Made by a program: the position numbers and the translations under genes. Positions 10,108-20,797 of a stretch of DNA of 64,000 bases are shown in pieces. A model generated the notes under the pieces. It ran no database searches, was not told the DNA's origin, and worked only from the letters and a program-made list of their open reading frames with translations. The first letter of the stretch is position 1. Each line of letters opens with the position of its first letter. This stretch comes from Saccopteryx bilineata (Eukaryota > Chordata > Mammalia > Chiroptera > Emballonuridae): NCBI RefSeq assembly GCF_036850765.1, contig NC_089493.1, positions 220,552,744 to 220,616,743 of the forward strand, written 5' to 3'.

Positions 10108-11236
10108 CATGTGAACTGTAGGTGTGTTGGTAGTTTGCTTAGGTAAAATAAGATACAGTTAAATAGACCTGAAGAAATCAAAGGAATTTGAAACAATGAT
10201 GTTATTACTGTGCACTGTGAAAAAATGAGAGAATGATGTCAAAATGTAAGGAGAGAAAGATTATGATCCATGTATGTATTAAAATCATAGAGCAGACAAG
10301 GGTCATGAAAGTAGGTAGACAAAAATAATAAAGAAAATAGTTTGCTGAGTTTTTGAAGGTATAGAAAAAAAGAGTTTGGAAGCAGCAATAGGAAGCAAGG
10401 GGTATGTGAATTCCCTAACCCAGGTAAACTTTGAAGGCTGGTGTTTCCGTTCTTGAATACTCAAGTTATGTTCGAGAGAGCTCTAAAACAAAACAACTGG
10501 TTCCATCATAAATTCAGCAAAATCTTGCCACTCACTGCTCCTAATCAGTCCTTTGTCTTTAAATTGACTGTCTTTGCATAAGGTTGTTTCATTCCCTTAA
10601 AAACAGAGCCCCAACTCACACTTATTATCTGCAAATAAACTCACCTTCTACTTAAGTGACATCAAGACCAGTAGCAATGAACTCCCTCAACTCTCCCATT
10701 TCTCTCCAAAATTTTTAGCTTCTTCATCCATTGTCTTCTTTCTCCCTCTTATTGCAGATAAAGAAGTAATTTAGGGATTATTTAGTTGTGATCCTGTTTC
10801 ATCTCTTCTCCACCCTTTGAGAGCTTGTCCCAACAGCCACATACATTTTTTCTTCTCTCACACATCTCTCTCTTCTCCCCCCCTTTCTCTTATATTCTTT
10901 CCTTCAAACTGTAAGATTGCAAACATACTAATGTGCCTGCTCCCTTCACAGCATATGTTCTTTCCCTGTCACTTCTAAACAAATCTCTATATTGACCATC
11001 ACCTACATTACATATTTACTCGCACTTCAAAACTTCCTTCCAATCATCTCTACAAAGATGCTCTACTGAATCCAACACCCTTCTCAGATAATCCAGTTTC
11101 ACAACTCTGGATTGTCACCTCTTTTCTTCACATTCAAATAGATGCTAAATCCTGTGTATTTTACTTTTCTAATAATTCAGACAATTACTTCTCTGTTTCT
11201 GTCAGCACTATCTTCACTATCTTTCATCCTGTAGCA
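10108..11236. other. Unannotated spacer, pyrimidine-rich from about 10480
   Basis: No gene recognised. From 10480 to 11230 the plus strand is unusually C/T-rich and lacks open frames. It may be an old interspersed repeat that I cannot name. Confidence 0.35.
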
Positions 11237-11247
11237 AATATTTTTTA

Positions 11248-11571
11248 CAGGGACAGAGAGAGAGTCAGAGAGAGGGATAGATAGGGACAGACAGACAGGA
11301 ACAGAGAGAGATGAGAAGCATCAATCATCAGTTTTTCATTGTGACACCTTAGTTGTTGATTGATTGCTTTCTCATATGTGCCTTGGCTGCAGCCTTCAGC
11401 AGACTGAGTAAGCCCTTGCTCAAGCCAGCGACCTTGGGTCCAAGCTGATGAGCTTTGCTCAAATCAGATGAGCTCGCACTCAAGCTGGCAACCTCAGGGT
11501 CTCGAACCTGGGTCTTCCGCATCCCAGTCTGACGCTCTATCCACTGCGCCACTGCCTGGTCAGGAGAAAAT
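11248..11571 (-). mobile_element. SINE-C insertion, minus strand
   Basis: Read on the minus strand it starts CCTGACCAGGCAGTGGCGCA, with a B-box GGTTCGAGACCC. It continues through alternating CTTGAGC/GCTGGC modules and a TTGATTGATTG/GCTTCTCATC block, and ends in a CT-rich tract. An 11-bp direct repeat AATATTTTTTA flanks it at 11237-11247 and 11572-11582. tRNA-derived head and LINE-1-type target duplication support a retroposed SINE. The minus-strand frame 11349-11552 is SINE-derived. Confidence 0.9.
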
Positions 11572-11582
11572 AATATTTTTTA

Positions 11583-11973
11583 AACAATACCTTTAAAAAT
11601 TGGAGTGTGAATTTAAAAGGCTAGAACCTAATGAATGAAAATATATATATATAAAATCTCAAACAAGTCTTGTAAGCTGATTTTTTCTCACTCCAACAAC
11701 ATCGTCTTGAAAGATTTTTCCAATATTTCCTTCTAGTCTGCCATAAACCACCAGCTTCTAGAAATACTGCAAAGGAGAGAACACTCTTGAGATTCCCAGA
11801 CTGTTTTTTATACTTCACTCTTTTGTCAACATTCAGAGACTCTCTTAGATAGTAATTACCTGCTGGCTTCCAGAATCTCCTGGGGCGGGGGGAGGTGCCT
11901 GCCCTCTCTAGGCATTGACCCTTGCAGTTTCTCTAGTCCCTCTTTAAAATTCATCTTTTTATTTTTTTATCAT
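11583..11973. other. Unannotated spacer
   Basis: No gene or repeat recognised, apart from a short GGGGCGGGGGGAGG run at 11882. Confidence 0.4.
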
Positions 11974-12206
11974 GGTATTGTGGAAGGAGTTTGAGATTGT
12001 GAGTCAGAAAAGACTAATATCAAATCCCACCTCTGCAAACTACTGCTTCTGAGACTATAGAAAAATAATATGTAATATTTCTGTTTTCTTTAATCTGTGA
12101 AAAAGGTTGATAACACCTATCTGAGCATGACTGCTGAAGATGAAATAAAATAATATATGTAAGGCACATACTACACAATATAAACACTTAAGAAACATTA
12201 GCTCCT
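11974..12206 (+). mobile_element. MIR SINE, ancient
   Basis: MIR landmarks occur in order: GTGAGTCAGA.., CAAATCCCACCTCTGC (decayed B-box/core), TTTAATCTGTGAAAAAGGTTGATAACACCTA, AAATAATATATGTAAGGCAC and AACACTTAAGAAACATTAGC. This is the core and 3' half of a mammalian-wide interspersed repeat, heavily diverged and therefore old. Confidence 0.75.
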
Positions 12207-12373
12207 TCTAAGTTGATATCAATTTATATTAACATAATACAATATCTGGTACTATTTGGTAGTATCCTTTAGTAGTAACAATATGGCCTGAAAAACATAC
12301 CTGAGTTGAAGGTATATTTCTGATAAACACAGCATGTAAGAAGGTTCTTCATGCTACCTTTATTATTATTATT

Positions 12374-12713
12374 ACTTTTCTTTTTGTATTTTTCTGAAGG
12401 GAGAAGCAGAGGGGAGGCAGACAGACAGACTCCCACATGCGCCCAACTGGGACCCACCCGGCACCACCCGGCATGCCCACCAAAGGGAGATGCTCAGCCC
12501 ATCTGGGGCATTGCTCCACTGCAATTGGAGCCATTCTAGCTCCTGAGGTGGAGGCCATGGAGCCATCCTTAGCGCCTTGGCCAATGATGCTCCAATGGAG
12601 CCTTGGCTGCAGGAAGGGAAGAGAGAGACAGAGAGGAAGGAGAGGGGGAAGGTTGGAGAAGCAGATGGGCGCTTCTCCTGTGTGCCCTGGCTAGGAATCG
12701 AACCCAGGACTTC
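12374..12713 (-). mobile_element. SINE-A, minus strand, 5'-truncated in the B box
   Basis: The reverse complement shows the SINE-A right half and the stretch back to the B box (plus strand GGAATCGAACCCAGGACTTC near 12694), where it stops. The A-box part of the tRNA head is missing. The T-rich tail lies at 12374-12396. Several overlapping frames here on both strands are artefacts of this GC-richer SINE. No convincing target duplication was found. Confidence 0.85.
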
Positions 12714-13118
12714 AACATGTTTATACTAGCTTTTAAAAACAATTTCTGCTTTGCTTTATTCTATATCATATTCATGACAATGTGGATAAAACCATTATTG
12801 TGTTCTAATTTGTTTATTAAAATTCTTTAAAATGTAATTCTAACCAGATGAAATCAAAGGAAGAAGCAACTTTTGAAAGAATTTCCATGCTGGTGAGGCT
12901 GACTAAACTGGGAGCAGGGATGAGGGGGGCAGATTTTGGGTGAAAGGTGGCAATGTTGTCAGACAGATGGTAGGGGATACACTGTGAGGCACAAAGGATG
13001 GGCTGGCAGGCTCAGGTACCCCTTTCTCTTCGCCAAGGTTCAGAGAGATTTGGAGGTGTGAGAGGAGTGAAAACCCAGGTGGACAGCCTTTCTTAACTAA
13101 TTAATTAGTCTTGCCTGA
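12714..13118. other. Unrecognised sequence ending in a long A-run
   Basis: Sequence from about 12850 to 13118 is GC-richer than its flanks and is followed by 18 consecutive A at 13119-13136, like a retrocopy. No parent gene, polyadenylation signal or clear target duplication is recognised. GAAGAAGCAA near 12861 and GAAGAAGCAT after the A-run are a weak candidate for direct repeats. Confidence 0.25.
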
Positions 13119-13136
13119 AAAAAAAAAAAAAAAAAG

Positions 13137-13454
13137 GAGAAGAAGCATTTCCATGTAAAAGAACACTGCAGATCCCACTGTGTTATTTGTTGAAAGATTT
13201 TGGATCAGGTTTGGCCATTACAGACTGCAGTGGGTATGCTGTGTGCTACTTTTCATCTCAAAATGTTTTGCTTAGGATTTGAGCACAGATTCATATTCTA
13301 TCAGTTTATTACCATCAATAAAATTCTCTTGGCCTAATGTTGATATCAATAAGGTCACATTTCTGTAATTCTGTCATTACCACTTAATATTTTTTTCTCC
13401 TCAGGTTCATGTTTTAAATGTGATCTAAAATAGCAAAGTCTCTGAAGAGTCTTC
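13137..13454. other. Unannotated spacer
   Basis: Nothing recognised. Confidence 0.4.
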
Positions 13455-13735
13455 AGCATAGTGGTCATGTTCATAGGCTGTGAAGCCAGATGGCCTGGTT
13501 TCTGGAGCTAATGCTACCACTTACCAGCTACATAACCTTGGGTATTCTTTTAACTTCTAACTTCAGTTTTCTTGTATGTCAAATGCAAATAATAATGCTA
13601 ATCTCACAGTGCTAATGAGAATATTAAACAAATGAATATATGTAAAGTCCTTAAATTAGGCCTGGCAAGTAGTTTTTAGTTAGCTACTAGCCTGGCACAT
13701 ACTAAATGTTATATGAGTGTTAGCTATTGCTGCTG
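13455..13735 (+). mobile_element. MIR SINE, ancient
   Basis: MIR order is clear: GTGGTCATG..GGCTGTGAAGCCAGATGGCCTGG, ACCACTTACCAGCTACATAACCTTGGG (tRNA-unrelated core), CTTGTATGTCAAATGCAAATAATAATGC, CAAATGAATATATGTAAAG, GCCTGGCACATACTAAATGT and TGTTAGCTATTGC. This near-full-length old copy is in the plus orientation. Confidence 0.85.
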
Positions 13736-14040
13736 CTAGAAGCTGTCAGAGTAAATTCCACATGCTATATTATTACTTTAAAACAGTGCACTGATCTATC
13801 ATTTTAGAGGCATTTATTCAAGCATGCCAAATAAATGTCTAAATACACTTACTCATGAAACCAACCATAAATTTACCCTGTAAGTTGAAGAGAAACACAG
13901 TGAAAACAACCATTTTTTAATAGAAAATTTGTTAAATTTTACTAACTTAATATAGAATTAAATAGTTTATAAAAGCATTTGGCAGAATCTGGTGTTGATC
14001 AAATTCATAAATAATGTGAGAACAAAATAAAAAGATCATT

Positions 14041-14270
14041 CAATGAATTATTCATTCAATAAGCAATTAACATATGCTTGCCCCAAACAGAAGTTTTAAG
14101 AAGACACAAAGAAAAATAAGACCAATTTCCTACCTTTTTGGAGTTAAAATCCAGTAAAAATAAACCTCAGATAAGTCATTTTAAATGACAGCATTGTGCA
14201 CAGGATAGTCAGGTGTGAAGTGATATGGGAACAAGCAGAAAGAAGCGATTTGTATATGGGTGGTAGTCGG
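14041..14270 (-). mobile_element. L2 LINE 3' fragment, minus strand
   Basis: ATTATTCATTCAATAAGCAATTAA..TGCTTGCCCC..TTTTTGGAGTTAAAATCCAGT follows the antisense L2 3'-end pattern: CATTCAACAAATATTTATT, a GTGCCAGGCACT equivalent, then GGAGCTTACA. It is strongly diverged. Confidence 0.5.
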
Positions 14271-14497
14271 TGATGGTTTGGGACTGGCTATTGGAAAGCA
14301 AGCATTTATCCCAATTCTTAAGCTGGATCTCTGGTGTACAAAGAGAATCAAAGCTCATGCATCAATATCCTCTCATTATTATACTTAAACTCATTTCAGC
14401 CAAGCCTGTGAAAAATATAATATTGATAATAAACATATAGGCTTGACTTGAAACCACAAAACATTCAAAGTCTTCAAATTTAGTAGGAAAAAATAAT

Positions 14498-14562
14498 TAT
14501 TCCAAGAAATATGAATGCATATATTTCTTGGAATGCATATTCCAAGAAATATGAATGCATAT
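14498..14562. repeat. Duplication around an inverted repeat (cruciform-capable)
   Basis: TATTCCAAGAAATATGAATG occurs at 14498 and again at 14538 (40-bp spacing). Between the copies lies the inverse, ATATTTCTTGGAATGCATA. Direct and inverted copies together can fold into a hairpin in two registers. The pattern suggests a local replication template switch. Confidence 0.85.
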
Positions 14563-15130
14563 GCAACATCATAGTTAATATTTTGAGTATCTGGAGGAAA
14601 ATAATTCTAAAACTTCATTGCAAATCATAAGCAGAGTATTAGGAGAATCATGTGAGAACTTGACTCTTACATTGTCCCCGTGCTAATGTGATCTGTCAGC
14701 GGCCCCATATAATAATTAGTACAGTACCATATAAGTACACAGGTAAACACTCAGCAAGATAAGGAAGATAAATCTTTTCTAGATATTGTTTCTGCAGTAA
14801 TAGTCACAACCCCCTTCATACAGCTATCCAGATCATCCCTGGTCAAGATGAAGTCACAAAGCACAGATAGCTTCTTGGTTTGTTCAAGATTATCCATTCA
14901 AAATAAATCAAACTTTTCTTCTTCTGTAAAGAAAAATATGTAAGAAAATAAGTTAATAAACTGAAAAACAACTGCAGTAATATTAAGTCGATTTTCAAAC
15001 TATACAGATACCTTTTTAAAGTTTCTTAAGCATGACTAGATTCAAGACACACAAATGAAAGTATTTGATATCACAGGTTTCATAGTATAATATCAAAACA
15101 TAAACTACTAGTAAATATAAATACTTTTTA
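14563..15130. other. Unannotated spacer
   Basis: AT-rich, nothing recognised. Confidence 0.4.
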
Positions 15131-15147
15131 AAAGACTAAGCTTTTTT

Positions 15148-15294
15148 GCCTGACCTGTGATGGCGCAGTGGATCAAGCATCGACCTGGAACACTGAGGTC
15201 ACCGGTTCAAAACCCTGGGCTTGCCTGGTCAAGGCACATATAGGAGTTGATGCTTCCTGCTCTTCCCCTACTTCTCTCCCTCTCTTCTCTAAAA

Positions 15295-15337
<43 letters not shown>

Positions 15338-15357
15338 AATCATTAAAAAAATAAAAT
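15148..15357 (+). mobile_element. SINE-B insertion with (AAAT)n tail
   Basis: SINE-B head CCTGACCTGTGATGGCGCAG, B-box CCGGTTCAAAACC, the GGCACATATAGG body, a CT tract and a long AAAT-repeat tail. A 16-bp direct repeat AAAGACTAAGCTTTTT sits at 15131-15146 and 15358-15373. The expanded tail has become a microsatellite. The minus-strand frame 15173-15406 is derived from it. Confidence 0.95.
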
Positions 15358-15373
15358 AAAGACTAAGCTTTTT

Positions 15374-15549
15374 GATCATTATAATAAGGTTCTCTAATTC
15401 AGACACTTATATAGTGAGTGTGAGCTTAGGAAGTTAGGGAGATAGAATCTTAGGGGCTCAGTCACAGGAAATTTTGAGTAGTGCCCTGTGGTAGCTTGGC
15501 ACCATTGCTCCAATTATTGACATAATTAAAACAGGCAATCACCTGCTAT
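15374..15549. other. Spacer
   Basis: Nothing recognised. Confidence 0.4.
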
Positions 15550-15695
15550 AGCCAGTTAGGAAAAATAATGCAAAGAGAGATCCCATTCCTAATAATAACA
15601 AAAAAGTAAAATACAAAGGAATAAATTTGACACCAAGTGGGCAAGACCTAAATAAAGAAAATTATAAAATGATATATGTATTAAAAAGAAGCTTT
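15550..15695 (+). mobile_element. LINE-1 ORF2 fragment, plus strand
   Basis: TCCCATTCCTAATAATAACA followed by AAATACAAAGGAATAAATTTGAC and AATAAAGAAAATTATAAAATG corresponds to the reverse-transcriptase stretch that encodes the KYLGI..L..K motif in intact copies. Stops and indels prevent translation. Confidence 0.6.
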
Positions 15696-15949
15696 GAGAC
15701 TGGAGGACCTTATCAGGCTCTGCTGACATTAGCTAAGTGTCGCTGTTCTCTATCCTGCTACCCCTATTGCTATCTCCAAGGTCAGATGCAAAAAAAAAAA
15801 TACCTTTTTCTGAAAAAAACAAATCTTACTTCCTTGTTTGCTTATTTCTTTTTATTTTGGAATGCTAATATTAGCTGTGAAAGCAACTACTTTTTCTTTC
15901 ATGTTACTCATGTCTGGCAAACTTATTATAAGAATTCTTAGTATGTAAA

Positions 15950-16600
15950 GAGTTCCTATAACTCAGTATATAAGATAAATTCTTGCTGTAGATAAATAAA
16001 ACTTCATAATACATAAATAATAAATACAAATTGCTAATAAATAAATACATTAAACTTCAGTGAGTAGTCAAAACTATAAATTGAAAATACATGTGATAGC
16101 ATTTTGACCTCCAAGTTTTGTAAATATATTGGCAATATGTATCAAAAATGTAAATTATCTATGCCCTTTGACTCAGTAATTCCACTTCTTAGGAAAGAAT
16201 TAGAAATTCATCAAAAAGAGTATGTATATAGATACTCACTACAGAGTTTTCTTCAATAAAAAAATGAAAAGAACACCTAATTATCTACTGGTGGGCTAGT
16301 GAGTAAATAAGGTATGCTACAGCCATATGAAGTAATAATATGAAGCCATTAAACATTGTGTTTAAACATTCAATGAATAAGAAAAGATTTGGGGAAGTAT
16401 ACAGAAAACTTACATCAAGAAGACCCAAACAGAATGCAGTATTATTTTTATAGTTTAGTTATATCTGTGTGTGTGTGCGCACACACACACATACACACAC
16501 ACCAAAAATTAGTAATGACTCTTCCTGGGTGTTGCAAATTTTGTTTCCCTTAATATGCCTTTCTTTATATTTCATAAGGTCTACAGTAAAAATTACATTA
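15950..16600 (+). mobile_element. Old LINE-1 3' end (L1M type), plus strand
   Basis: CTATGCCCTTTGACTCAGTA and ATTCCACTTCTTAGG (about 16160-16190) are followed by AATTATCTACTGGTGGGCTAG, CAGCCATATGAAGTAATAAT and AATATGAAGCCATTAAACA. These are the order and motifs of the old LINE-1 C-terminal/3' UTR region. A (GT)n(GC)(AC)n microsatellite has grown inside it at 16468-16502. No tail or duplication survives. Confidence 0.7.
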
Positions 16601-17015
16601 ATTTTATAATTTTTATTTTAATTAAAATTATTTTTAATTGCCAATTTTCTTATTTTTAAAAAGTGACCTAGAACTTAGCTCTTGAAACTATAGAGGACAT
16701 ATTATAAAAGGGAGTGTTGTCTGATGTGTGTAGTCTAATCGTTTCATTGGAGAAAATTTACTCTCATATATATTTCTACTTAGTTTCAGGTTGAACCATG
16801 TAATTTTATTTATTTATTTTTCTTTAAGTTTTGGCACAGTACGGTAGTTAATTTAATTTTTTCACACGTTAAATAAAGTGTAAGCATTTTATTAGTATGC
16901 TTTGATACTAGAGGCTTAAATTTTTACTTTAGGAAGAAAGAGTAAACTATGATCAATGAACTGAGATGGTAAATGAATGCTCAATCACAGTAAAGTTGCT
17001 ACATGTCCTCAGTAT
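16601..17015. other. Spacer
   Basis: AT-rich, nothing recognised. Confidence 0.4.
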
Positions 17016-17311
17016 AGAAATCAGATATTGGACCTGGCTGGTTGGCTCAGTGGTAGAGCATTGGCTGATGTGTGGAAGTCCCAGCTTCAATTCCTGGTCA
17101 GAGCATACAGGAGAAGTGACCATCTGCTTTTCTATGGTTTCCCGTCATGGCTTGAATGGGTTCGAACAAGTTGGCCCCAGGTGCTAAGAATGGCTCAGTG
17201 GTCTTGCTTCAGGTACTAAAATAGCTTGGGTGCCAAACAATGGAGCAGCAGCCCAGAGGGTCAGAATATTCCCTGGAAGGGGGCTAGCTGGGTGGATCCT
17301 GGGTTGGGCAC

Positions 17312-17987
17312 TGTATAGCCAGTAACCGCAGCCACCATCACAGCCACCTGGCCCATGCAGGTTCGAATTTGATTTGGACAGACGGTAATGAAACAACAAA
17401 GCCAAGAACTGGTGGGCCATTACCTTTAAACCTAACTCACACCCGGCAGGCAAGAAATACACACTGTGGGAAAACACTTCCCTTTCCATTCAGGGCTCCC
17501 AAAGCCACTGACTCATCCAAGTATTCCTAGAATTAAAGGTTTCTACTTCACCAGCCTTATTCACTTAAGTCCTCCATCTCCTTCTCTCTGCACAAACTGT
17601 GCACAAACTGGCTTCTTCTACAGCATTCCACCATCTTGACTGCTTGTCCTCTGCAATGCTGATAACAGAATCTGAGTGAGCGTGCTCCACCCCCCCAGTC
17701 TGCCTCATTTTATAGTGTAGAAATTAAAGCCTTTAAGCAAACATACAAATAAGAAAGCCACTTATCTGAGGCATAAATGGGATTTCTCATAGGAGTGCAA
17801 CACTCAAGGGTGTGGGGAAAAGCTTAGTTTTGAAAAGAACTTAGTATTAAAAGGGTAGGAAAGGCTTAGTCTTAAAATTAAGCTTTAGGCTATAATGACT
17901 TTGCCGACTTACAGCCTGTCTCCCACACCCCATGCAAACTATAAGCGAGCAAATATATATCATATTTACAAACTTATTTGACCTATA
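17312..17987. mobile_element. LTR-like insertion inside the chimeric SINE
   Basis: A 676-bp block interrupts the SINE-A right half exactly after GGTTGGGCAC; the SINE resumes at GGCACATACCAGAGTCTG. The repeated GGCAC (17307-17311 and 17988-17992) is a 5-bp target duplication. The block starts TGTATAGCC and ends GACCTATA. LTR-sized length, TG start and short duplication suggest a solo LTR of an endogenous retrovirus. The 3' terminal TA instead of CA is atypical. No coding frame is credible. Orientation cannot be fixed. Confidence 0.65.
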
Positions 17988-18026
17988 GGCACATACCAGA
18001 GTCTGTCTCTGCCTCCTTGCCTCTCA

Positions 18027-18354
18027 CTTGATAATATTATACTGAGTGAAATAAGTAAATCAGAAAAAACTAAGAACTATATGATTCCATACATAGGTGC
18101 GACATAAAAATGAGACTCAGGGACATGAACAAGAGTGTGGTGGTTACCAGGGGTGGGGAGGATAATGGAGGGGGTGGGGGGAGAGGAGGGGCACAAAAAA
18201 AAACAGATAGAAGGTGACATAAGACTATATGACTTTGGGTGATGGGTATACAACATAATCAAATGTCAAAATAACCTGGAGATGTTTTCTCTGAACCTAT
18301 GTATCCTGATTGATTAATGTCACCCCATTAAAATTAATAAAAAAGAAAAGAAAA
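18027..18354 (+). mobile_element. LINE-1 3' UTR of the chimera
   Basis: LINE-1 3'-end landmarks: GTGAAATAAGTAAATCAGAA, GATTCCATACATAGGTG, GTGGTGGTTACCAGGGG, a G-rich tract at 18151-18190, ATAGAAGGTGACATAAGAC, TGACTTTGGGTGATGGGTAT, CAACATAATC and CCCCATTAAAATTAATAAAA. The same 3' end recurs at 20863-20996 and 25500-25935, so it is one relatively young LINE-1 lineage of this genome. Confidence 0.9.
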
Positions 18355-18367
18355 AGAAATCAGATAT

Positions 18368-19727
18368 CATAGTTGCTTTAGATATTCCTGAATATTGAAC
18401 TATATCTACTCTGAGGCTCTTCATAATAAAAGGTAATCGCTGAGTATTTAAACACAAAAAGGTTCAGAAGAATTTATTTTTAATGCCATATACCTTTTAT
18501 TATGATTGATATTAGATACATTTGGATATTGTTTTAAATGTGGATATAATTAGATAAGCCCCGCTTACATTAATGGCAAAGTTTACATAATTCTTTTTGT
18601 TTTAATACCTTGTAGGCACTTTCATCCACCAAATTATAGACTCCCCTCTAAATCTCATTGTCAATGTCTGTTCTTACTTCTTTATTCCATATAAAAGGCA
18701 AAGTTCTTGCCACATTCACATCACTCATAAAGCCACACATAAATCACCATGGTCTTCTCAAATCTATCCACAGCAGCTGCTGAGATGAATGCCACAATTT
18801 TCAGACATAAAATAGCCTAATCTAGTAGAATCCAGACTAAACCCATTTCTAATCACATAGGACTTGGGCTGTGTTCTTGAAGTCCCACAACATATGCAAG
18901 ATCAACCACTGGGTTGGAAACCATAATTCTGATGCAACTGTACCATGCTAAATACTCTAAAACATAATGAATTTTCAGAAAATAATTTCCTCTGGACTTG
19001 ATTGAGGCAACTCTTTCTCTGACTCTGATAAAGTCCTGTGATTACCTAACTTCAAATCTATGCAAATTTAAGTTTCTCCCCAACCCACTGAAATCCTAAA
19101 TAGGGAGGAAGAGTGAACATGAACAATTTCTGCAGCCCCCTCTCATGCAGAGGTATGTGGCTTTCTAGAAGTTTCTTTCAGTTAGCACCATTGAACCCTC
19201 CCTCACTTTCTTTGTTAATGGTAGTTTAGTCTCAGCAGTGTTCTTCACTCAAGTGGTTCAGTGAAATGGTGGAGTCTCCTATGAGAAGACTCAAGGAAGT
19301 TTCCCATTGGTCCTTTGTACAATGTGCAGTCATAGTTTACTCTTTTGGGGGCCCTTTTTTCATCACTGTGCTGCTTTCAAATTCTCCCTGCAGAGGTCAG
19401 GGGCCAGGTTCTATGACCCTCACATTCTAAGCAATTGTAAAACTCTTCAAACACTTCTTTTGAAGGCAACCCTCTTCACTTGACAAGAGGTAAGGGAAAG
19501 TACCATAATGTAAGTAGGACTTACATGCTCCTTCCCATTTGTTCTCTTTCATACCCTACAGATGAGCAACAGGCTAAGGTTGCAGAAGTCACTTTACAGT
19601 CTGCATGTGCTACAGAGATAGTACAGCAAGTTACTTCAGGATGTGAAAGGTTTTGACACAAATTGTACTGAGATTTCTGCTTAAACTCCAAGCCAAGAGG
19701 AAGGGCAATGTTTAGCATTACCTTTAG
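18368..19727. other. Unannotated spacer, 1.4 kb
   Basis: No gene or repeat recognised. Composition is less AT-rich than average from 18990 to 19700. Short frames such as 19521-19718 lack any recognisable product. Confidence 0.4.
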
Positions 19728-19732
19728 ATATA

Positions 19733-19785
<53 letters not shown>
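19728..19785. repeat. (TG)n(TA)n compound microsatellite
   Basis: A TG run passes directly into a long TA run. The TA part is likely polymorphic and prone to cruciform extrusion. Confidence 0.95.
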
Positions 19786-19788
<3 letters not shown>

Positions 19789-20017
19789 ACCCTGTACCTC
19801 TACAATACATATAAACATATTCAGAGAGTGGTTTATCTAGGTATAGTAATATAGAGATAGATAAATTTGGAGAAGAAGAGGGACAGAGAAAAGTTATATA
19901 AGCCCATAAAATATTTAAAAAATTTAAAAAATAGGATATGACTTGGGGCAGCAGTAAATCTTCAACAAGTGCTAACTTACCTTTTAAATTAATTGTAACA
20001 TTTTGAAAGTTTGTCCC

Positions 20018-20411
20018 TGGCCCTGGCCAGTTGTTCAGTAGCAGAGTATTGACCTGGCATGTGGATGTCCTGGGTTCAATTCCTAGTCAGGGCACACAGC
20101 AGAAGTGACCTTTTCCTACTTCACCCCTTCTCTTCTCCCTATTCTCTTATTACCTCTCTCTTCTCTCTTCCCTCCCACAGCCTCTCTTGCTCCCACAGTT
20201 GGAGCAAGTTGGCTCTGGGCACAGAGGATTGCTCCATGGCCTCGCCTCAGGCACTAAAACAGCTCAGTTGCTGAGCAATAGCGCAACGACCCCAGATGGG
20301 CAAAGCATCGCCCCATAGAGACTTGACAGGTAGATCCTAGTCAGGGCACATGTGGGAGTCTGTCTCTCTGCCTTGCTGCTTCTCACTTAAGAAAAATTTT
20401 AAAATAATTAA
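20018..20411 (+). mobile_element. SINE-A copy 1 of a tandem pair
   Basis: SINE-A head CCTGGCCAGTTGTTCAGTAG, B-box GGTTCAATTCC, then CT tract, right half and an A-rich tail AGAAAAATTTTAAAATAATT. It is more diverged than the copy directly after it. AAAGTTT at 20006-20012 recurs at 20798-20804 after the second copy, so the pair may share one short duplication. Confidence 0.85.
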
Positions 20412-20423
20412 AAAAGAAAAGGA

Positions 20424-20797
20424 GGCCCTGGCTGGTTGGCTCAGTGGTAGAGCGTCAACCCAGTGTGTGGAAATTCCAGGTTTGATTCCCAACCAGGGCA
20501 CACAGGAGAAGCGCCCATCTGTTTCTCCACCCTTCCCTCTCTCCTTTTCTCTCTATCTCTTTCATCCCCTCCCACAGCCAGGACTCCATTGGAGCGAAGT
20601 AGGCCAGGGCACTGAAGATGGCTTCATGGCCTCTGCCCTTAGGCGCTAGATTGGCTCCGGTTGCAATGGAGCAATGCCCCAGATGGGCAGAGTACCTCCC
20701 CCCCGGTGGGCTTGCCCAGTGGATCCCAGTCAGGCACATACGGGAGTCTGTCTCTCTGCCTCCTGCTTCTCACTATAGAAAAATACAAAAAAAAAAA
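20424..20797 (+). mobile_element. SINE-A copy 2 of a tandem pair
   Basis: GGCCCTGGCTGGTTGGCTCA head, B-box GGTTTGATTCCC, CT tract, right half and a pure A-tail ending at 20800. It lies 12 bp beyond the A-rich tail of the first copy, in the same orientation. No private target duplication was found between the two copies. Frames on both strands (20350-20649, 20455-20739, 20618-20851) are SINE translations. Confidence 0.9.

Larger units (their letters stand above)
17029..18354 (+). mobile_element. Chimeric SINE-A / LINE-1 3'-end retroinsertion
   Basis: One perfect 13-bp direct repeat AGAAATCAGATAT (17016-17028 and 18355-18367) brackets a composite. It opens with a SINE-A from its first base (17030) to near its 3' end (TCTCACTT at 18022-18029). 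It then continues without any A-tail into a LINE-1 3' end starting GATAATATTATACTGAGTG and closing in an A-rich tail. CTT at 18027-18029 fits both partners, as 3 bp of junction microhomology. No second target duplication exists at the SINE/LINE-1 joint. This is best explained as a single target-primed event in which reverse transcription began on LINE-1 RNA and jumped to SINE RNA. The SINE part was later split by the LTR-like insertion at 17312-17987. Confidence 0.85.

Noticed and set aside
9591..10121. 176-residue open frame and overlapping frames on both strands
   Set aside because: They coincide with a GC-rich SINE-A flanked by target repeats. Similar frames recur in every SINE-A copy, so they are repeat translations.
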